Part shown: piece by piece, positions 14,805 through 22,945 of the stretch
Layout of the letters: each line of letters opens with the position of its first letter
How positions within the stretch are numbered: position 1 is the first letter of the stretch
From: Bacillota bacterium
Lineage (GTDB): Bacteria > Bacillota_A > Clostridia > DSM-8532
DNA length: 22,945 nucleotides
Assembly (NCBI GenBank): GCA_023424865.1
Contig: JAFADM010000482.1
Coordinates: 1 to 22,945, forward strand
Direction: 5' to 3'
Notes under the pieces: generated by a model
The model's input: only the letters and a program-made list of their open reading frames with translations
What the model was told of the DNA's origin: nothing
Databases searched by the model: none
Position numbers and translations under genes: made by a program

Positions 14805-14831
14805 AATTTTATATATCGAGGAGGAAACGAG

Positions 14832-16511
14832 ATGAAATCACCTAAAAACAGGATTCTGTCCGCCCTGCTGTGCGCCGCAATGCTTGCGGCTCCCCTGACG
14901 GGCTGCGGGGCCGGGGACACAGGGAACAGCACCCAGACTCCGAGCCCGACCCAGTCGGCTTCGCCTTCGGGTACGGCTTCCCCCACTCCCGAGGTGCGTC
15001 AGAAGATAACCGCGGCCATTTACGACAGAGGCAATATCCCCGCGTCGGAAGGCACCATTACGGACAACCGCTGGACCCGGTGGATTAATGAAAATTCCCC
15101 TGTGGATGTGGAGTTTATCGCCATTCCCAGATGGACCTCCAGCGAGAAGTACAACGCCCTGTTCGCTTCCGGTACGGCGCCGGATTTAATTGAGGAATTC
15201 AGCGTGGCCAACCTGAACACCTTCTACTCCAACCGGCTTTTAATGCCCCTTAACGATGTGGTGGACAACAGCAGCACGGAGTATAAGGCCCTTCTGGAAC
15301 AATACCCTTCCCTGCGGAAGTTCCTTACCAGGGAGGACGGCCAGATGTATACCTTCGGAGCGATTATGTCCGCCGCCTCCAATCATTATCTCCTTATGAG
15401 AAAGGACTGGCTGGACAATCTGGGTCTTAAGACTCCCGCCACTCCCGAGGAATTTATTGCCGTATGCGACGCCTTTACCAACAGGGATCCCGACGGCAAC
15501 GGTGCAAAGGACACCCTGGCCGCCTCCCTTGCCGGCACCATGACCAGCCTTATGACGGCCATGTTTGGGGGAATGGGTTCCTGGCAGAACGACTGGCGGT
15601 TTGACGACAGCGGTGAGATGGTTTACCGCTGGGATCAGGTTGAAGCCTCCGTCACCTTTAAAAAGGCCCTCTACGACGGCGGTTATATCGATAAGGATTT
15701 CGCCACCGACAACAACGGCACAAAAGCCATGCAGGATTTTATCAGCGGCAAGCTGGGAATTGTCGGGCTAAACGGGGGAAAGGGAGCCATTCTCAATACT
15801 CTCAACAGCCTTGTTGAAAATAATCCCGATGCGGATATCATTCCGATAGCCCTTCCTACTACTGAATTCGGAAGCTTTGTACCGGCAGGGGGAAGCTTTA
15901 TGCAGCACACCGGCGGCATCAATGCAAGCTCCAAAAAACCTGAAGCCGTCATAGCCTATCTTGATTTCCTCAACAAAACTGAAACCCTTGTTTCTCTCAG
16001 ATACGGCGGTGAGGAGTATTCCGTGGTGGATGCCAATACCGGGGGACTGGTAGCCAAGGATCAGGAAAAGTTCAAAACAGAGGTTAGCTATACCGGAGAT
16101 TTCTTTATGTCTTCCAGCAAAATCCTGGATCCCTATAACGACATTCTTCCGTTTAATACAAACGAACCCCTGCAAAAACGCGCCCGGGATATCGTTGTAG
16201 CCGCAGACAAAATGTATCTCGATCCTTCAAGGGGGGTGTATCAATTAATGGTCATGCCCGCCCTTCCCGAGGAACTGGCCCTTATCCAGGCCAATATCGG
16301 AACCCAGCTTGACGATTGCTACACCAAAGCCATCCTTGGCGGAAGCAGCTATTCGGCGGCTCAGGCCGTGGCGGACGCCCGCAAGATCTTCACCGACGCG
16401 GGAGGTGAACAGCTCACCGAGTACTATAACGAATGGTTTAAGAATAACGACAGCGGTATTGTATCCAACGAGGATATGGCCAAAATGCTGCCCGAATATG
16501 TGAAAAACTGA
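14832..16511 (+). CDS. Extracellular sugar-binding lipoprotein, LplA/YtcQ type (locus A)
   Basis: A 559-residue substrate-binding protein. The signal peptide ends in a lipobox PLTGC, with C25 as the lipidated residue, so it is tethered to the outside of the membrane. A Ser/Thr/Pro-rich linker (about 30-53) precedes the binding domain. A calcium-loop-like segment DPDGNGAKD (219-227) is characteristic of this large-type family, as is the length above 500 residues. It delivers an oligosaccharide to the two permeases encoded before it. The start is well fixed by GAGGAGG 7 bases upstream. The gene ends 39 bp before a strong terminator. The ligand cannot be deduced; plant or host glycan fragments are typical for relatives. 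Confidence 0.92.
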   Translation: MKSPKNRILSALLCAAMLAAPLTGCGAGDTGNSTQTPSPTQSASPSGTASPTPEVRQKITAAIYDRGNIPASEGTITDNRWTRWINENSPVDVEFIAIPRWTSSEKYNALFASGTAPDLIEEFSVANLNTFYSNRLLMPLNDVVDNSSTEYKALLEQYPSLRKFLTREDGQMYTFGAIMSAASNHYLLMRKDWLDNLGLKTPATPEEFIAVCDAFTNRDPDGNGAKDTLAASLAGTMTSLMTAMFGGMGSWQNDWRFDDSGEMVYRWDQVEASVTFKKALYDGGYIDKDFATDNNGTKAMQDFISGKLGIVGLNGGKGAILNTLNSLVENNPDADIIPIALPTTEFGSFVPAGGSFMQHTGGINASSKKPEAVIAYLDFLNKTETLVSLRYGGEEYSVVDANTGGLVAKDQEKFKTEVSYTGDFFMSSSKILDPYNDILPFNTNEPLQKRARDIVVAADKMYLDPSRGVYQLMVMPALPEELALIQANIGTQLDDCYTKAILGGSSYSAAQAVADARKIFTDAGGEQLTEYYNEWFKNNDSGIVSNEDMAKMLPEYVKN

Positions 16512-16515
16512 GAAC

Positions 16516-16542
16516 CTGGAATGACTGGAACGACTGGAACGA
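16516..16542 (+). repeat. 9-bp tandem repeat, three copies
   Basis: CTGGAATGA, CTGGAACGA and CTGGAACGA follow each other without a gap between the binding-protein stop and the terminator. The first copy differs at one base. Confidence 0.85.
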
Positions 16543-16550
16543 ATAGTTAA

Positions 16551-16592
16551 GGGCTGCCCGTCAGATGTGAGACGGGCAGCCCTTTTCTTTTT
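16551..16592 (+). terminator. Rho-independent terminator at the meeting point of loci A and B
   Basis: GGGCTGCCCGTC (16551-16562) and GACGGGCAGCCC (16571-16582) form a perfect 12-bp stem with an 8-nt loop, followed by TTTTCTTTTT. It ends the plus-strand importer operon. The stop codon of the convergent AraC gene (16591-16593) overlaps the T-tract, so the same stem may also block minus-strand readthrough, although a T-run is weak on that side. Confidence 0.93.
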
Positions 16593-18771
16593 ACGGATTC
16601 CATTTAAGACGGTATTCAGAAACGCCTAATCCGTAAACGGACTTGAATTTTCTTCTGAAGCTGGAGGCGTCCAGGTACCCCACCTTTGCTACAATGGCGT
16701 GAATGGGCAAATCCGTTTCTCTTAAAAGCTGGCAGGCCTTTTCAAGACGTATGCCGGTAAGGTAATCAATATAGGACATGCCGATTTTTGCTTTAAAGAG
16801 CTTGCTTAAATAAGTCTTTGTAAAGCCTGAGAAGTTGGCTACCTCCTCGGCGGTAAGCTCGCTTTTGCTGTAGTTGTCGGCAATATAGCCCAGTATATTT
16901 GAGAATTCATCATGGGGCTTTCGGCTGCAATAGCAAAGCAGCAGCCGCTTAACCGCTTTTTCAAAGTTCTCGCCGTCAGAGGGGTCGATATTTACAATTT
17001 CACTTAAAAGCTCATCGCTGGGGCTGTCGGGCTGGCTTTGCACCGCCACCATAAGGGGTTGGAGGATGCAATACCTTAAATAGCGCTTATTTTCTTCAGA
17101 GCATGGATTTAATTGAATGCGCTGATGAAGCTTGTGGAGGTTTTCCGAGGCACCGGCTTCATCGTATTCCCTTACAGCCCTTCCGAAGGCTTCCAATTCT
17201 TCCTGGTTAAGATACAGAACACCTCCGGCAGGCTTGTTTTTAATAATGTTTTCCCAGCATTCCAATCGGCCGTAGCTTACCCGGTTGCGGTGCATCTGTT
17301 CCAGTATGCTCATTGCTTCCATGTAGGCATAGTTTGCCATGGAATGGCTTTGGTAAACCTGGCTGGCGGCAAAATAACGGGGATGGATGCCGCTGTCCTC
17401 CAATACTGCGGTTAGTCGGCGTGCCATCTTTTCCCTAAGTGTTATGGTGTAGTCAAAGCTCGGAAGCTCGGCCAGAAAAAGAATAACGGTTTGTCCCAGG
17501 AGGGTGGTTTCATAATACAGGTCATTTTCAAGAAGGCGTTTAAACTGCTTCACCGTCTCCTTCTTTTCTTCACCTGAGAGCATGACACCTCCCACATAGA
17601 AATATTCCTCACAGCGTACAAGGCCGCATGCCTCGTAGAGCCGGGCAATGGTTTCACTGTCCTGAATAAGGCCGTGAAAGATGAGAAGGGAGGTCTGCTG
17701 GCGCATGGCGCTTCGGTAAACCGCCATATCCTTTTTCAAAAAACGGCTGTCGGTAAGGCTTCGCTGGATCATGGACTGTATGTAGTCGTATTCGCTCCCC
17801 CTTGCCTTTGAGGCTGAGGGCGGTTCGTTGCCGCTGAATATAGCTTCTAGACGGCGAATACTCTTTTCCCGCTTTTTGCTGAATATGATGGCGGCGCCGG
17901 AGGACAGCAGCATGCCGCCGATTAAGATAAAATAGTTGAGGATTTGTTCGGTTTTGACATCATTGTAGAGCAAATCGGAGCGGTAAAAGAAGGTTAGCTC
18001 CATGCCCAGAAGGTCCACTTCTTTAGCTACGGCAGTGTATTTATCGGAAGAAAGCATTTCCTCGGCCTTGTTCTGTTCCACCGTAACGATGCTTCCCTTT
18101 GTATCTCCGCCAAAATAGAGGGTGCCTCCGTCCGAGAACACGATTTTAATGTAAGAGGATGCCGTATCCTGAAGCCGCCCGATGACATCGCTCAGATAGG
18201 AAAGAGAAAAGCAGTAATTTACCGAAACATTATAATCTCCTGTTTTAAGCCTTACCGGGTAATGCAAAAAGAAATACCCGTCCTTGCCGTTCTTGAAAAG
18301 GCATAATGCCCCTTCCTGGGGGCTTTCCAGCAACTCCAGCCCATTGGCGGCACTATCCCCGTTAAGGCTCAGGATTTTGTTAAAATAGATTCGGGTATTG
18401 GCCTTACCCATGGAGGAGTAAACATCATCTGTTCCGTAATACATAAATATGTCACTGAAATTGGTGTTCAGAAGCTTAACCTTTTTCAGTAACTCAATAC
18501 CGGCCCGGCCGTTTGAATAATTGGCCAGTATGCGGTGCGGCATAAGCTCCAGCGAGGAAGAAAGCGTAACACTGTTTTCATAATAGGTGACGTACATGTT
18601 TTTCAGCTCATTGGCAATATGATCAAGCTGAAGTGAAACCGCGTGGAATTCCTTCTCCTTAAGCTTGTTAATGGTATTTTGAGCAACAATAAAACTAACC
18701 AGCAGAACAGGCAGTAAGATCCGGAGATAAATCAGAAAAAAATGCAGTGCCGAGGTATGCTTTGCCTTCAT
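16591..18771 (-). CDS. Membrane-anchored Cache-type AraC-family transcription regulator (locus B)
   Basis: The protein has 726 residues. A membrane helix (about 10-30) is followed by an extracellular Cache-like domain (about 35-280), a second helix (about 285-308, NYFILIGGMLLSSGAAIIF), a long cytoplasmic middle part, and a C-terminal AraC double helix-turn-helix (about 630-726) with FSGFTKTYLSKLFKAKIG and KVGYLDASSFRRKFKSVYG. It therefore combines sensing and DNA binding in one chain and lacks receiver or kinase motifs. It is the last gene after the locus B importer and presumably controls it. The ATG is preceded by AAAGGGG. The end GVSEYRLKWNP matches the relic at 9329-9364, showing that a paralog once existed nearby. 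Confidence 0.9.
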   Translation of the reverse strand: MKAKHTSALHFFLIYLRILLPVLLVSFIVAQNTINKLKEKEFHAVSLQLDHIANELKNMYVTYYENSVTLSSSLELMPHRILANYSNGRAGIELLKKVKLLNTNFSDIFMYYGTDDVYSSMGKANTRIYFNKILSLNGDSAANGLELLESPQEGALCLFKNGKDGYFFLHYPVRLKTGDYNVSVNYCFSLSYLSDVIGRLQDTASSYIKIVFSDGGTLYFGGDTKGSIVTVEQNKAEEMLSSDKYTAVAKEVDLLGMELTFFYRSDLLYNDVKTEQILNYFILIGGMLLSSGAAIIFSKKREKSIRRLEAIFSGNEPPSASKARGSEYDYIQSMIQRSLTDSRFLKKDMAVYRSAMRQQTSLLIFHGLIQDSETIARLYEACGLVRCEEYFYVGGVMLSGEEKKETVKQFKRLLENDLYYETTLLGQTVILFLAELPSFDYTITLREKMARRLTAVLEDSGIHPRYFAASQVYQSHSMANYAYMEAMSILEQMHRNRVSYGRLECWENIIKNKPAGGVLYLNQEELEAFGRAVREYDEAGASENLHKLHQRIQLNPCSEENKRYLRYCILQPLMVAVQSQPDSPSDELLSEIVNIDPSDGENFEKAVKRLLLCYCSRKPHDEFSNILGYIADNYSKSELTAEEVANFSGFTKTYLSKLFKAKIGMSYIDYLTGIRLEKACQLLRETDLPIHAIVAKVGYLDASSFRRKFKSVYGLGVSEYRLKWNP

Positions 18772-18873
18772 GAGAAAATCCCCTTTACTAAAATTCGTGA
18801 CTGGACCTTTAAAACCTGTAGCCTATTCGAGGCAAAAAGCCCTGGAATTACTAAAAATAAGCCTAGCGCAGTA

Positions 18874-18943
18874 CAAAGCTTTGGATAGGCCAAACAGACG
18901 GCCCCATAAGGACCGCCTGTCTGGCAGGCTAAGCAAAGCTTTG
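18874..18943 (-). other. Long structured hairpin before the Cache-AraC gene
   Basis: Two copies of the self-complementary CAAAGCTTTG (18874-18883, 18934-18943) flank 13-nt arms at 18889-18901 and 18913-18925. In a minus-strand transcript all 13 positions of the arms pair, two as G-U, around an 11-nt loop. In a plus-strand transcript the same two positions are mismatches, so the element is oriented. It lies in the 224-bp gap between the binding-protein stop and the regulator start. No T-run follows. A role in mRNA stability or in attenuating regulator expression is inferred. Confidence 0.55.
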
Positions 18944-18995
18944 AACCCAATCGGTATGTTTTTGCGGATAACCCGTTAAGGCATCCGGACTGAAT

Positions 18996-20717
18996 TTATT
19001 TTCCTGAATATCTGTCATAAGCAGCCTGTTCAATGGCAAGGAGATCCGAAAGCCCCATGGAATTAAGCTCTGAGAGGAAGGCGTCCCAACCTGAGTCAAT
19101 ATCCACTTCTCCTATAATAAACTGGGCTTTGGCGGCCGTCAAATAGGTCTGAACATCAGCTAAAAGCGTTGACCTTCTGGAGGCCTCTTCAGCCGTATAA
19201 GCAATAGTGGGGAACCGGCGGGCGGTTTGCACAGCCTTATTGCGAAGGGCGTATTCACGAAGAGCGTTGGCGGTACTAAGCTCCCAGACCGATCCCTGGG
19301 TATTGATAAGCTCCTCGGTGGGTGTTTCCTTCAAGAGGTTATAGATGGTTCCCTGATTAATACGCTTGAGGGAGAAGGAATTCAAGGCAATGGCCTTTTT
19401 AACCCGGTATTCGTCGGTGGAGGCATAATCCTTGGCATAGTTTGTGTGATCAATAACGCCAATGCCGTTTACGTCTCTGTAATCAAAGGTGACACCTTCG
19501 TAGCCGTTAAGCTGGGAAAGAACCCCTTCGTCGGTGTACATGTAGTCAATAAAGCGGGCTACAGCCTCGGGATACTTTGTGGTAGCGCTTGCCAGAGCCC
19601 GGTAGGTGCCGGATACGCGGTTATTTAGAACGGTAATCTGTTGATTATTATAATTCTTATCCGTCATTCCTGTAACATAGTACCACTGCATTTGCTCCTG
19701 GTTTCCTGCCTTGGTGGACATGGTGTAATTTCCGAAATAGCCCACCTGGCCGTTAAGGATTTTTTCCTGAAGCTCATCGGAGGTAATGACATAGGCATCC
19801 TGATTGATAAGATCCTCTGAATAGAGCTTGTGCATGTATTTCAAAAAGGCCTTGTAGTTGTCGGTGGTTTCAGCCAGAACCACCGTGTCACTGTCGTCTG
19901 TTATGAGGTTATAAGTAAAGGTATAGCCGTTAATGCCGTAAGCCCAAAGTATGGGAAGCTCACTGTTCCAGCTGGCTTCTCCAGCCATGCCCATAGGTAT
20001 CTCATCGTTTTTGTCGCCATTGCCGTTGGCATCCTGATCCCTGAAGGCTAAAAGCACGTCATAAAGCTCATCCAGGGTTGTAGGGGCCGTTTTGCCCACA
20101 TTTTTAAGCCAGGTTTGGCTCATGTAGGTTTGGGAGACAAGGATGCTGGAATCAATCCAGTCGGATAAAAGAGAGAAGCCGTATACAGAGCCTTGCGGAG
20201 AGGTAAGAAAGGTTTTGTATTCCGGGTATTGCTCATAGGTTTCCATAAGTGCAGGCATTAAATCGTAATACTTGGTAAAGTCAAGAAAATAACCCTGACC
20301 GCCGTAGGTCAGTACATCCGATGGGGAAAGGGAGCAGTTTCCAAGAAGATCGGGCAGGGAATCCGAGGAGAGCATGAGGGTGAATTGAGTGCTCCACTCA
20401 TCATTGCTGTAGGTGGTGGCCTCAAGCTTGATGCCCAGCCTTTTTTCATACTCCTCAAACATAATGGTATCATTCCAGTTGGGAGTGGAGCCGGTAGGTC
20501 CTGACAGTGTCAGCGTAATGACTTCATCGGAAATGGGATAGCCTTCCTTGTTATAGTACAGGTCTTCCCCCGAACCGTTCCCGCTGGTTCCGGACGTATT
20601 TTGAGGGGGAGTGGGAGTAGGCGAAGAGGATGTGCTGCTGGAGCAGGCTGCCAGGGATAGCAGCAGTCCCGCCGAGAGAAGGACGGCTGTCGGCCGTTGA
20701 AAGGATCTTTGTTTCAT
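18996..20717 (-). CDS. Extracellular sugar-binding lipoprotein, LplA/YtcQ type (locus B)
   Basis: A 573-residue binding protein with a signal peptide and lipobox SLAAC (C25), followed by a low-complexity Ser/Thr/Pro/Gly linker (26-50). The binding domain starts near GYPISDEVITLTLSGPTG. It contains a calcium-loop-like stretch DQDANGNGDKNDE (227-239) and several Tyr/Trp-rich segments suited to sugar stacking. It clearly differs from the locus A protein, so the two importers probably take different ligands. The start is fixed by AGGAGG 7 bases upstream. An 89-bp spacer with a stem-loop separates it from the permease gene before it. Confidence 0.92.
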   Translation of the reverse strand: MKQRSFQRPTAVLLSAGLLLSLAACSSSTSSSPTPTPPQNTSGTSGNGSGEDLYYNKEGYPISDEVITLTLSGPTGSTPNWNDTIMFEEYEKRLGIKLEATTYSNDEWSTQFTLMLSSDSLPDLLGNCSLSPSDVLTYGGQGYFLDFTKYYDLMPALMETYEQYPEYKTFLTSPQGSVYGFSLLSDWIDSSILVSQTYMSQTWLKNVGKTAPTTLDELYDVLLAFRDQDANGNGDKNDEIPMGMAGEASWNSELPILWAYGINGYTFTYNLITDDSDTVVLAETTDNYKAFLKYMHKLYSEDLINQDAYVITSDELQEKILNGQVGYFGNYTMSTKAGNQEQMQWYYVTGMTDKNYNNQQITVLNNRVSGTYRALASATTKYPEAVARFIDYMYTDEGVLSQLNGYEGVTFDYRDVNGIGVIDHTNYAKDYASTDEYRVKKAIALNSFSLKRINQGTIYNLLKETPTEELINTQGSVWELSTANALREYALRNKAVQTARRFPTIAYTAEEASRRSTLLADVQTYLTAAKAQFIIGEVDIDSGWDAFLSELNSMGLSDLLAIEQAAYDRYSGK

Positions 20718-20754
20718 AGTCTTTCCTCCTGAAAAAGTTGTTTATTGCAACCGC

Positions 20755-20799
20755 CCGGTTATCAATCCAATGAAACTGCGGGCAGTTTTAACCGGATTG
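20755..20799 (-). other. Stem-loop with alternative pairings between permease and binding-protein genes (locus B)
   Basis: A perfect 7-bp stem AAACTGC/GCAGTTT (20773-20779 with 20782-20788) sits inside an outer stem CAATCC/GGATTG (20763-20768 with 20794-20799). The segment TAACCGG (20789-20795) can instead pair with CCGGTTA (20755-20761), which competes with the outer stem. It starts 8 bp after the permease stop. It may protect the binding-protein mRNA or adjust its expression relative to the permeases. Confidence 0.5.
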
Positions 20800-20806
20800 A
20801 CTCGAC

Positions 20807-21739
20807 CTAACCTTTGACGGAGCCTATCATCATGCCCTTTGCAAAATACTTTTGCAAAAACGGGTAGATGGCAAGCATGGGCAGTGTGGAGGCCACAATG
20901 ACACAGTACTTAATCATATTGGCTGTATCCGCCTGCTTGATTAAATAGGCCATTTCCTCAGATGTAAAGGATTCGCCGGAGGTCATGGCGTCCTGAGCAA
21001 ATTTGCTTTGCACCAGAATTTCCCGCAAAAAGAGCTGCAAAGGGTATTTATCCCGATCCTTTAAATAGATCATGGCGTTAAAATAGGAATTCCAATGGCC
21101 TACGCCGTAGTAAATGGTCAGAATAACAATAATGGGGGCTGAAAGGGGAAGCACAATTTTTAAGAAAATCTTGAAATCATTGCACCCGTCAATTCTTGCG
21201 GCTTCATGCAGTTCCCAGGGAATGGTATTTGCAAAAAATGTCCGGGCTACAATGAGATTATACACCGAAAGCCCTCCGCTGATAAGCATAACAAGGCGGG
21301 AGTCCAGGAGTCCGAGATCCTTAATGTTGAGGTAGCCGGGAATGAGACCTCCGCTGAAATACATGGTAAACATAAAAATCACCATAAGAAAGCCGCGGCT
21401 CACCATATCCCTCCGGGAAAGGGCGTAGGCGGCGGGAAGAGTGATGGCCAGATTCACCAGCGTACCTAAAACGGTATAGTAAATCGTGTTGGCATAACCC
21501 CGCCAGATTTCCGAGTATTGAAGAATGTATTTATAGCCGTCCAGGGACGATTCCACCGGCCACAGAAGCATCCGGCCCGATGTCACTGCCTTGGGATCGC
21601 TGAAGGAAGCGCTTAGAACATATAACATGGGATATAGCTGGACAATGAAAAACAATGCAAGAAGAATACCGTTGACAATAACCAGTGTTCTGTCGCTGCC
21701 GCTCAGCCGAATCTTTGATGAATAGCGAGTCTTATCCAT
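20807..21739 (-). CDS. YtcP/LplC-type carbohydrate ABC transporter permease (locus B)
   Basis: This 310-residue permease has about six helices. Family landmarks are VNGILLALFFIVQLYPMLYVLSASFSDP, GRMLLWPVESSLDGYK, the EAA loop IPWELHEAARIDGCNDFKIFLKIVLPLSAP, and the ending LQKYFAKGMMIGSVKG. It is the partner of the LplB-type permease encoded 20 bp upstream. I chose the ATG at 21739 (MDKTRYSSKIRLSG), behind AAGGAAGGAG. An ATG at 21766 would overlap the previous gene by 7 bp and has no ribosome site. About 38 residues from 225 to 262 contain the mobile loop typical of this subfamily (ILVQSKFAQDAMTSGESFTS...). Confidence 0.92.
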   Translation of the reverse strand: MDKTRYSSKIRLSGSDRTLVIVNGILLALFFIVQLYPMLYVLSASFSDPKAVTSGRMLLWPVESSLDGYKYILQYSEIWRGYANTIYYTVLGTLVNLAITLPAAYALSRRDMVSRGFLMVIFMFTMYFSGGLIPGYLNIKDLGLLDSRLVMLISGGLSVYNLIVARTFFANTIPWELHEAARIDGCNDFKIFLKIVLPLSAPIIVILTIYYGVGHWNSYFNAMIYLKDRDKYPLQLFLREILVQSKFAQDAMTSGESFTSEEMAYLIKQADTANMIKYCVIVASTLPMLAIYPFLQKYFAKGMMIGSVKG

Positions 21740-21759
21740 GATGGTTCTCTTCTCCTTCC

Positions 21760-22719
21760 TTACCATAAGCCTACTTTGCCGATTTTATTGGACAATAGGT
21801 TGGCACCGATGAGTATCAGCGAGTTGACAACCGAATTGAACACACCGGTAGCTGTTGAAAAGGCAAAGTCCGACTGCTGAAGTCCCACCTTGTAGACATA
21901 AGTGGAGATAACCTCGGAGGCGCTGATGTTGGTATTGGTTTGAAGAAGATAGACCTTTTCGTACCCCACGCTTAAAAGGGAGCCGCACTGGAGGATGAAA
22001 AGCACCACAATGGTGGGAACCAGTACCGGTAGGTTGATATAAATAATTTTCTTTATTCTGGAGGCTCCGTCCATATCCGCCGCCTCCAATAAGGATTTAT
22101 CCACTCCGGAGAGCGCTGCGTAATAAATAATGGAGCTCCAGCCCACCCCCTGCCACACTCCGCTTATAACGTAGACCCATTTAAACAGACTTGCTTCCTG
22201 CAAAAAGAAAACCGATTCCATGCCCAGGAGGTTTAAAAACCTGTTGATAATGCCGGAGCTTGGGCTGAGAAACAGGGTGAGCATACCGCACATAACCACA
22301 ACCGATATAAAATGGGGGGCGTAGGAAACCGTTTGAATGGTTCGCCTCAGCCTTTCCCTTCCAAGCTCGTTGAGCATCAGGGCCAGTATAATTGGCATGG
22401 GAAAGCCTATAAGAAGGCTTAATACGCTTATGGAAAGCGTGTTTTTAAGAATGATGGGGAACCAGTAGGAATTGAACAGGCGTAAAAAGTTATCCAGCCC
22501 ATTCCAGTCGCTGCCCCAGATCCCGGCCCGCATATTGTAGTTTTTAAAAGCGATGATGACGCCGTACATAGGCTTGTAAGCAAATACAATTATGTAAATC
22601 AGTGCCGGAAGCACAAGAACATAGAGCTGCCAGCACCTCAAATGCTCTTTAAGCCTGCTGCTTTTTTTGCTAACGGTCCTATGTCCCAATGCCGTCTGTT
22701 TACTGGTGGATGCCGTCAT
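21760..22719 (-). CDS. LplB-type carbohydrate ABC transporter permease (locus B)
   Basis: A 319-residue permease and the first gene of locus B. After a basic N-terminus comes LYVLVLPALIYIIVFAYKPMYGVIIAFKNYNMRAG, then about six helices. The EAA loop is IYYAALSGVDKSLLEAADMDGASRIKKIIYINLPVLVPT. The C-terminus GANLLSNKIGKVGLW is typical of the family. I chose the ATG at 22719 because GGGAGG lies 7 bases before it; an in-frame ATG 39 bp earlier has no such site. As in locus A, no ATPase gene is linked. The sugar is unknown. Confidence 0.93.
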   Translation of the reverse strand: MTASTSKQTALGHRTVSKKSSRLKEHLRCWQLYVLVLPALIYIIVFAYKPMYGVIIAFKNYNMRAGIWGSDWNGLDNFLRLFNSYWFPIILKNTLSISVLSLLIGFPMPIILALMLNELGRERLRRTIQTVSYAPHFISVVVMCGMLTLFLSPSSGIINRFLNLLGMESVFFLQEASLFKWVYVISGVWQGVGWSSIIYYAALSGVDKSLLEAADMDGASRIKKIIYINLPVLVPTIVVLFILQCGSLLSVGYEKVYLLQTNTNISASEVISTYVYKVGLQQSDFAFSTATGVFNSVVNSLILIGANLLSNKIGKVGLW

Positions 22720-22945
22720 TTTATTTCCTCCCTGCTTTGGTGTAAACCCATTATCCATGGGAAGGAAGGATTTAAAAAGAGGGTTATAGATGTTGTATGA
22801 AGAGGATAAAATGACACTTTCGGCACTCTTTTAGAGCATTTAACCGTTTTGCAGCATCTCTCACTGCATTTTTGGCATGCCCTGAGAAGGTGTAATTGCT
22901 CAAATGACACCGGAATAGAGAGGTTGTTCTTGCAAATGGAATAGG
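22720..22945 (-). promoter_or_regulatory. Upstream region of the locus B operon
   Basis: No gene is evident. A -10-like TATAAC reads on the minus strand at 22788-22783, without a clear -35. The 9-mer AAATGACAC occurs twice in the same orientation (22809-22817 and 22902-22910), 93 bp apart, and could be part of activator sites for the Cache-AraC protein. Both suggestions are weak. The region continues past the right edge. Confidence 0.3.

Noticed and set aside
18770..18979. 69-codon plus-strand and 60-codon minus-strand open frames in the spacer before the Cache-AraC gene
   Set aside because: Neither has a ribosome site, and the hairpin sequence explains much of the composition.
22840..22860. 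Possible catabolite-response (cre) site near GCATTTAACCGTTTTGCA upstream of locus B
   Set aside because: It has a CG core with A/T flanks but misses several fixed cre positions, so it is no better than chance.
1..22945. CRISPR arrays, tRNA or rRNA genes, transposase genes with inverted ends
   Set aside because: None were recognisable on either strand. The Rpn-like gene is often labelled a putative transposase, but no terminal repeats flank it.

Overview
The window looks like chromosomal DNA of a Gram-positive anaerobe, most likely a Clostridia/Lachnospiraceae-type Bacillota. The reasons are strong GGAGG-type ribosome binding sites, LplB/YtcP-type sugar permeases with YesMN and Cache-AraC regulators, a BceAB-like exporter beside a GHKL/LytTR two-component system, and separate coaB and coaC genes. 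Base composition appears mid-range. A spirochaete with similar sugar loci is not excluded. I see no rRNA, tRNA, CRISPR array or intact insertion sequence.

Left part (1-5681). A 5'-truncated AAA/DUF4143 ATPase relic runs off the left edge. Next comes a BceAB-like ABC transporter on the minus strand (permease 550-2682, ATPase 2679-3431). It is divergent from a LytTR response regulator (3637-4344) and a six-helix GHKL sensor kinase (4368-5681). The likely job is sensing of, and resistance to, a peptide or other envelope-active compound.

Centre-left (5698-8986). A good promoter drives a four-gene run: an Rpn-like PD-(D/E)XK nuclease, coaB, coaC and a P1-family self-cleaving peptidase. The junctions are 3 bp, a 4-bp overlap and 0 bp. 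The Rpn-like gene carries an internal Shine-Dalgarno plus in-frame ATG. These would give a separate 84-residue C-terminal protein that contains four-residue repeats. This is the gene-within-gene toxin/antitoxin layout established for E. coli Rpn antiphage proteins, and it is the most exciting signal in the window.

Noncoding island (8987-9388). It holds a 16-bp tandem repeat, two exact DnaA-box sequences, several hairpins and the last codons of a lost AraC-type regulator.

Right part (9389-22719). Two complete carbohydrate-uptake loci face each other. Locus A has a YesN-type regulator and YesM-type kinase on the minus strand, divergent from permease, permease and binding lipoprotein on the plus strand. 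Locus B, on the minus strand, has permease, permease, binding lipoprotein and a membrane-anchored Cache-AraC regulator. The loci converge on one strong terminator at 16551-16592. No glycoside hydrolase or separate ATPase gene (MsmX/UgpC type) lies here, so a shared ATPase elsewhere is expected and the sugars cannot be named.
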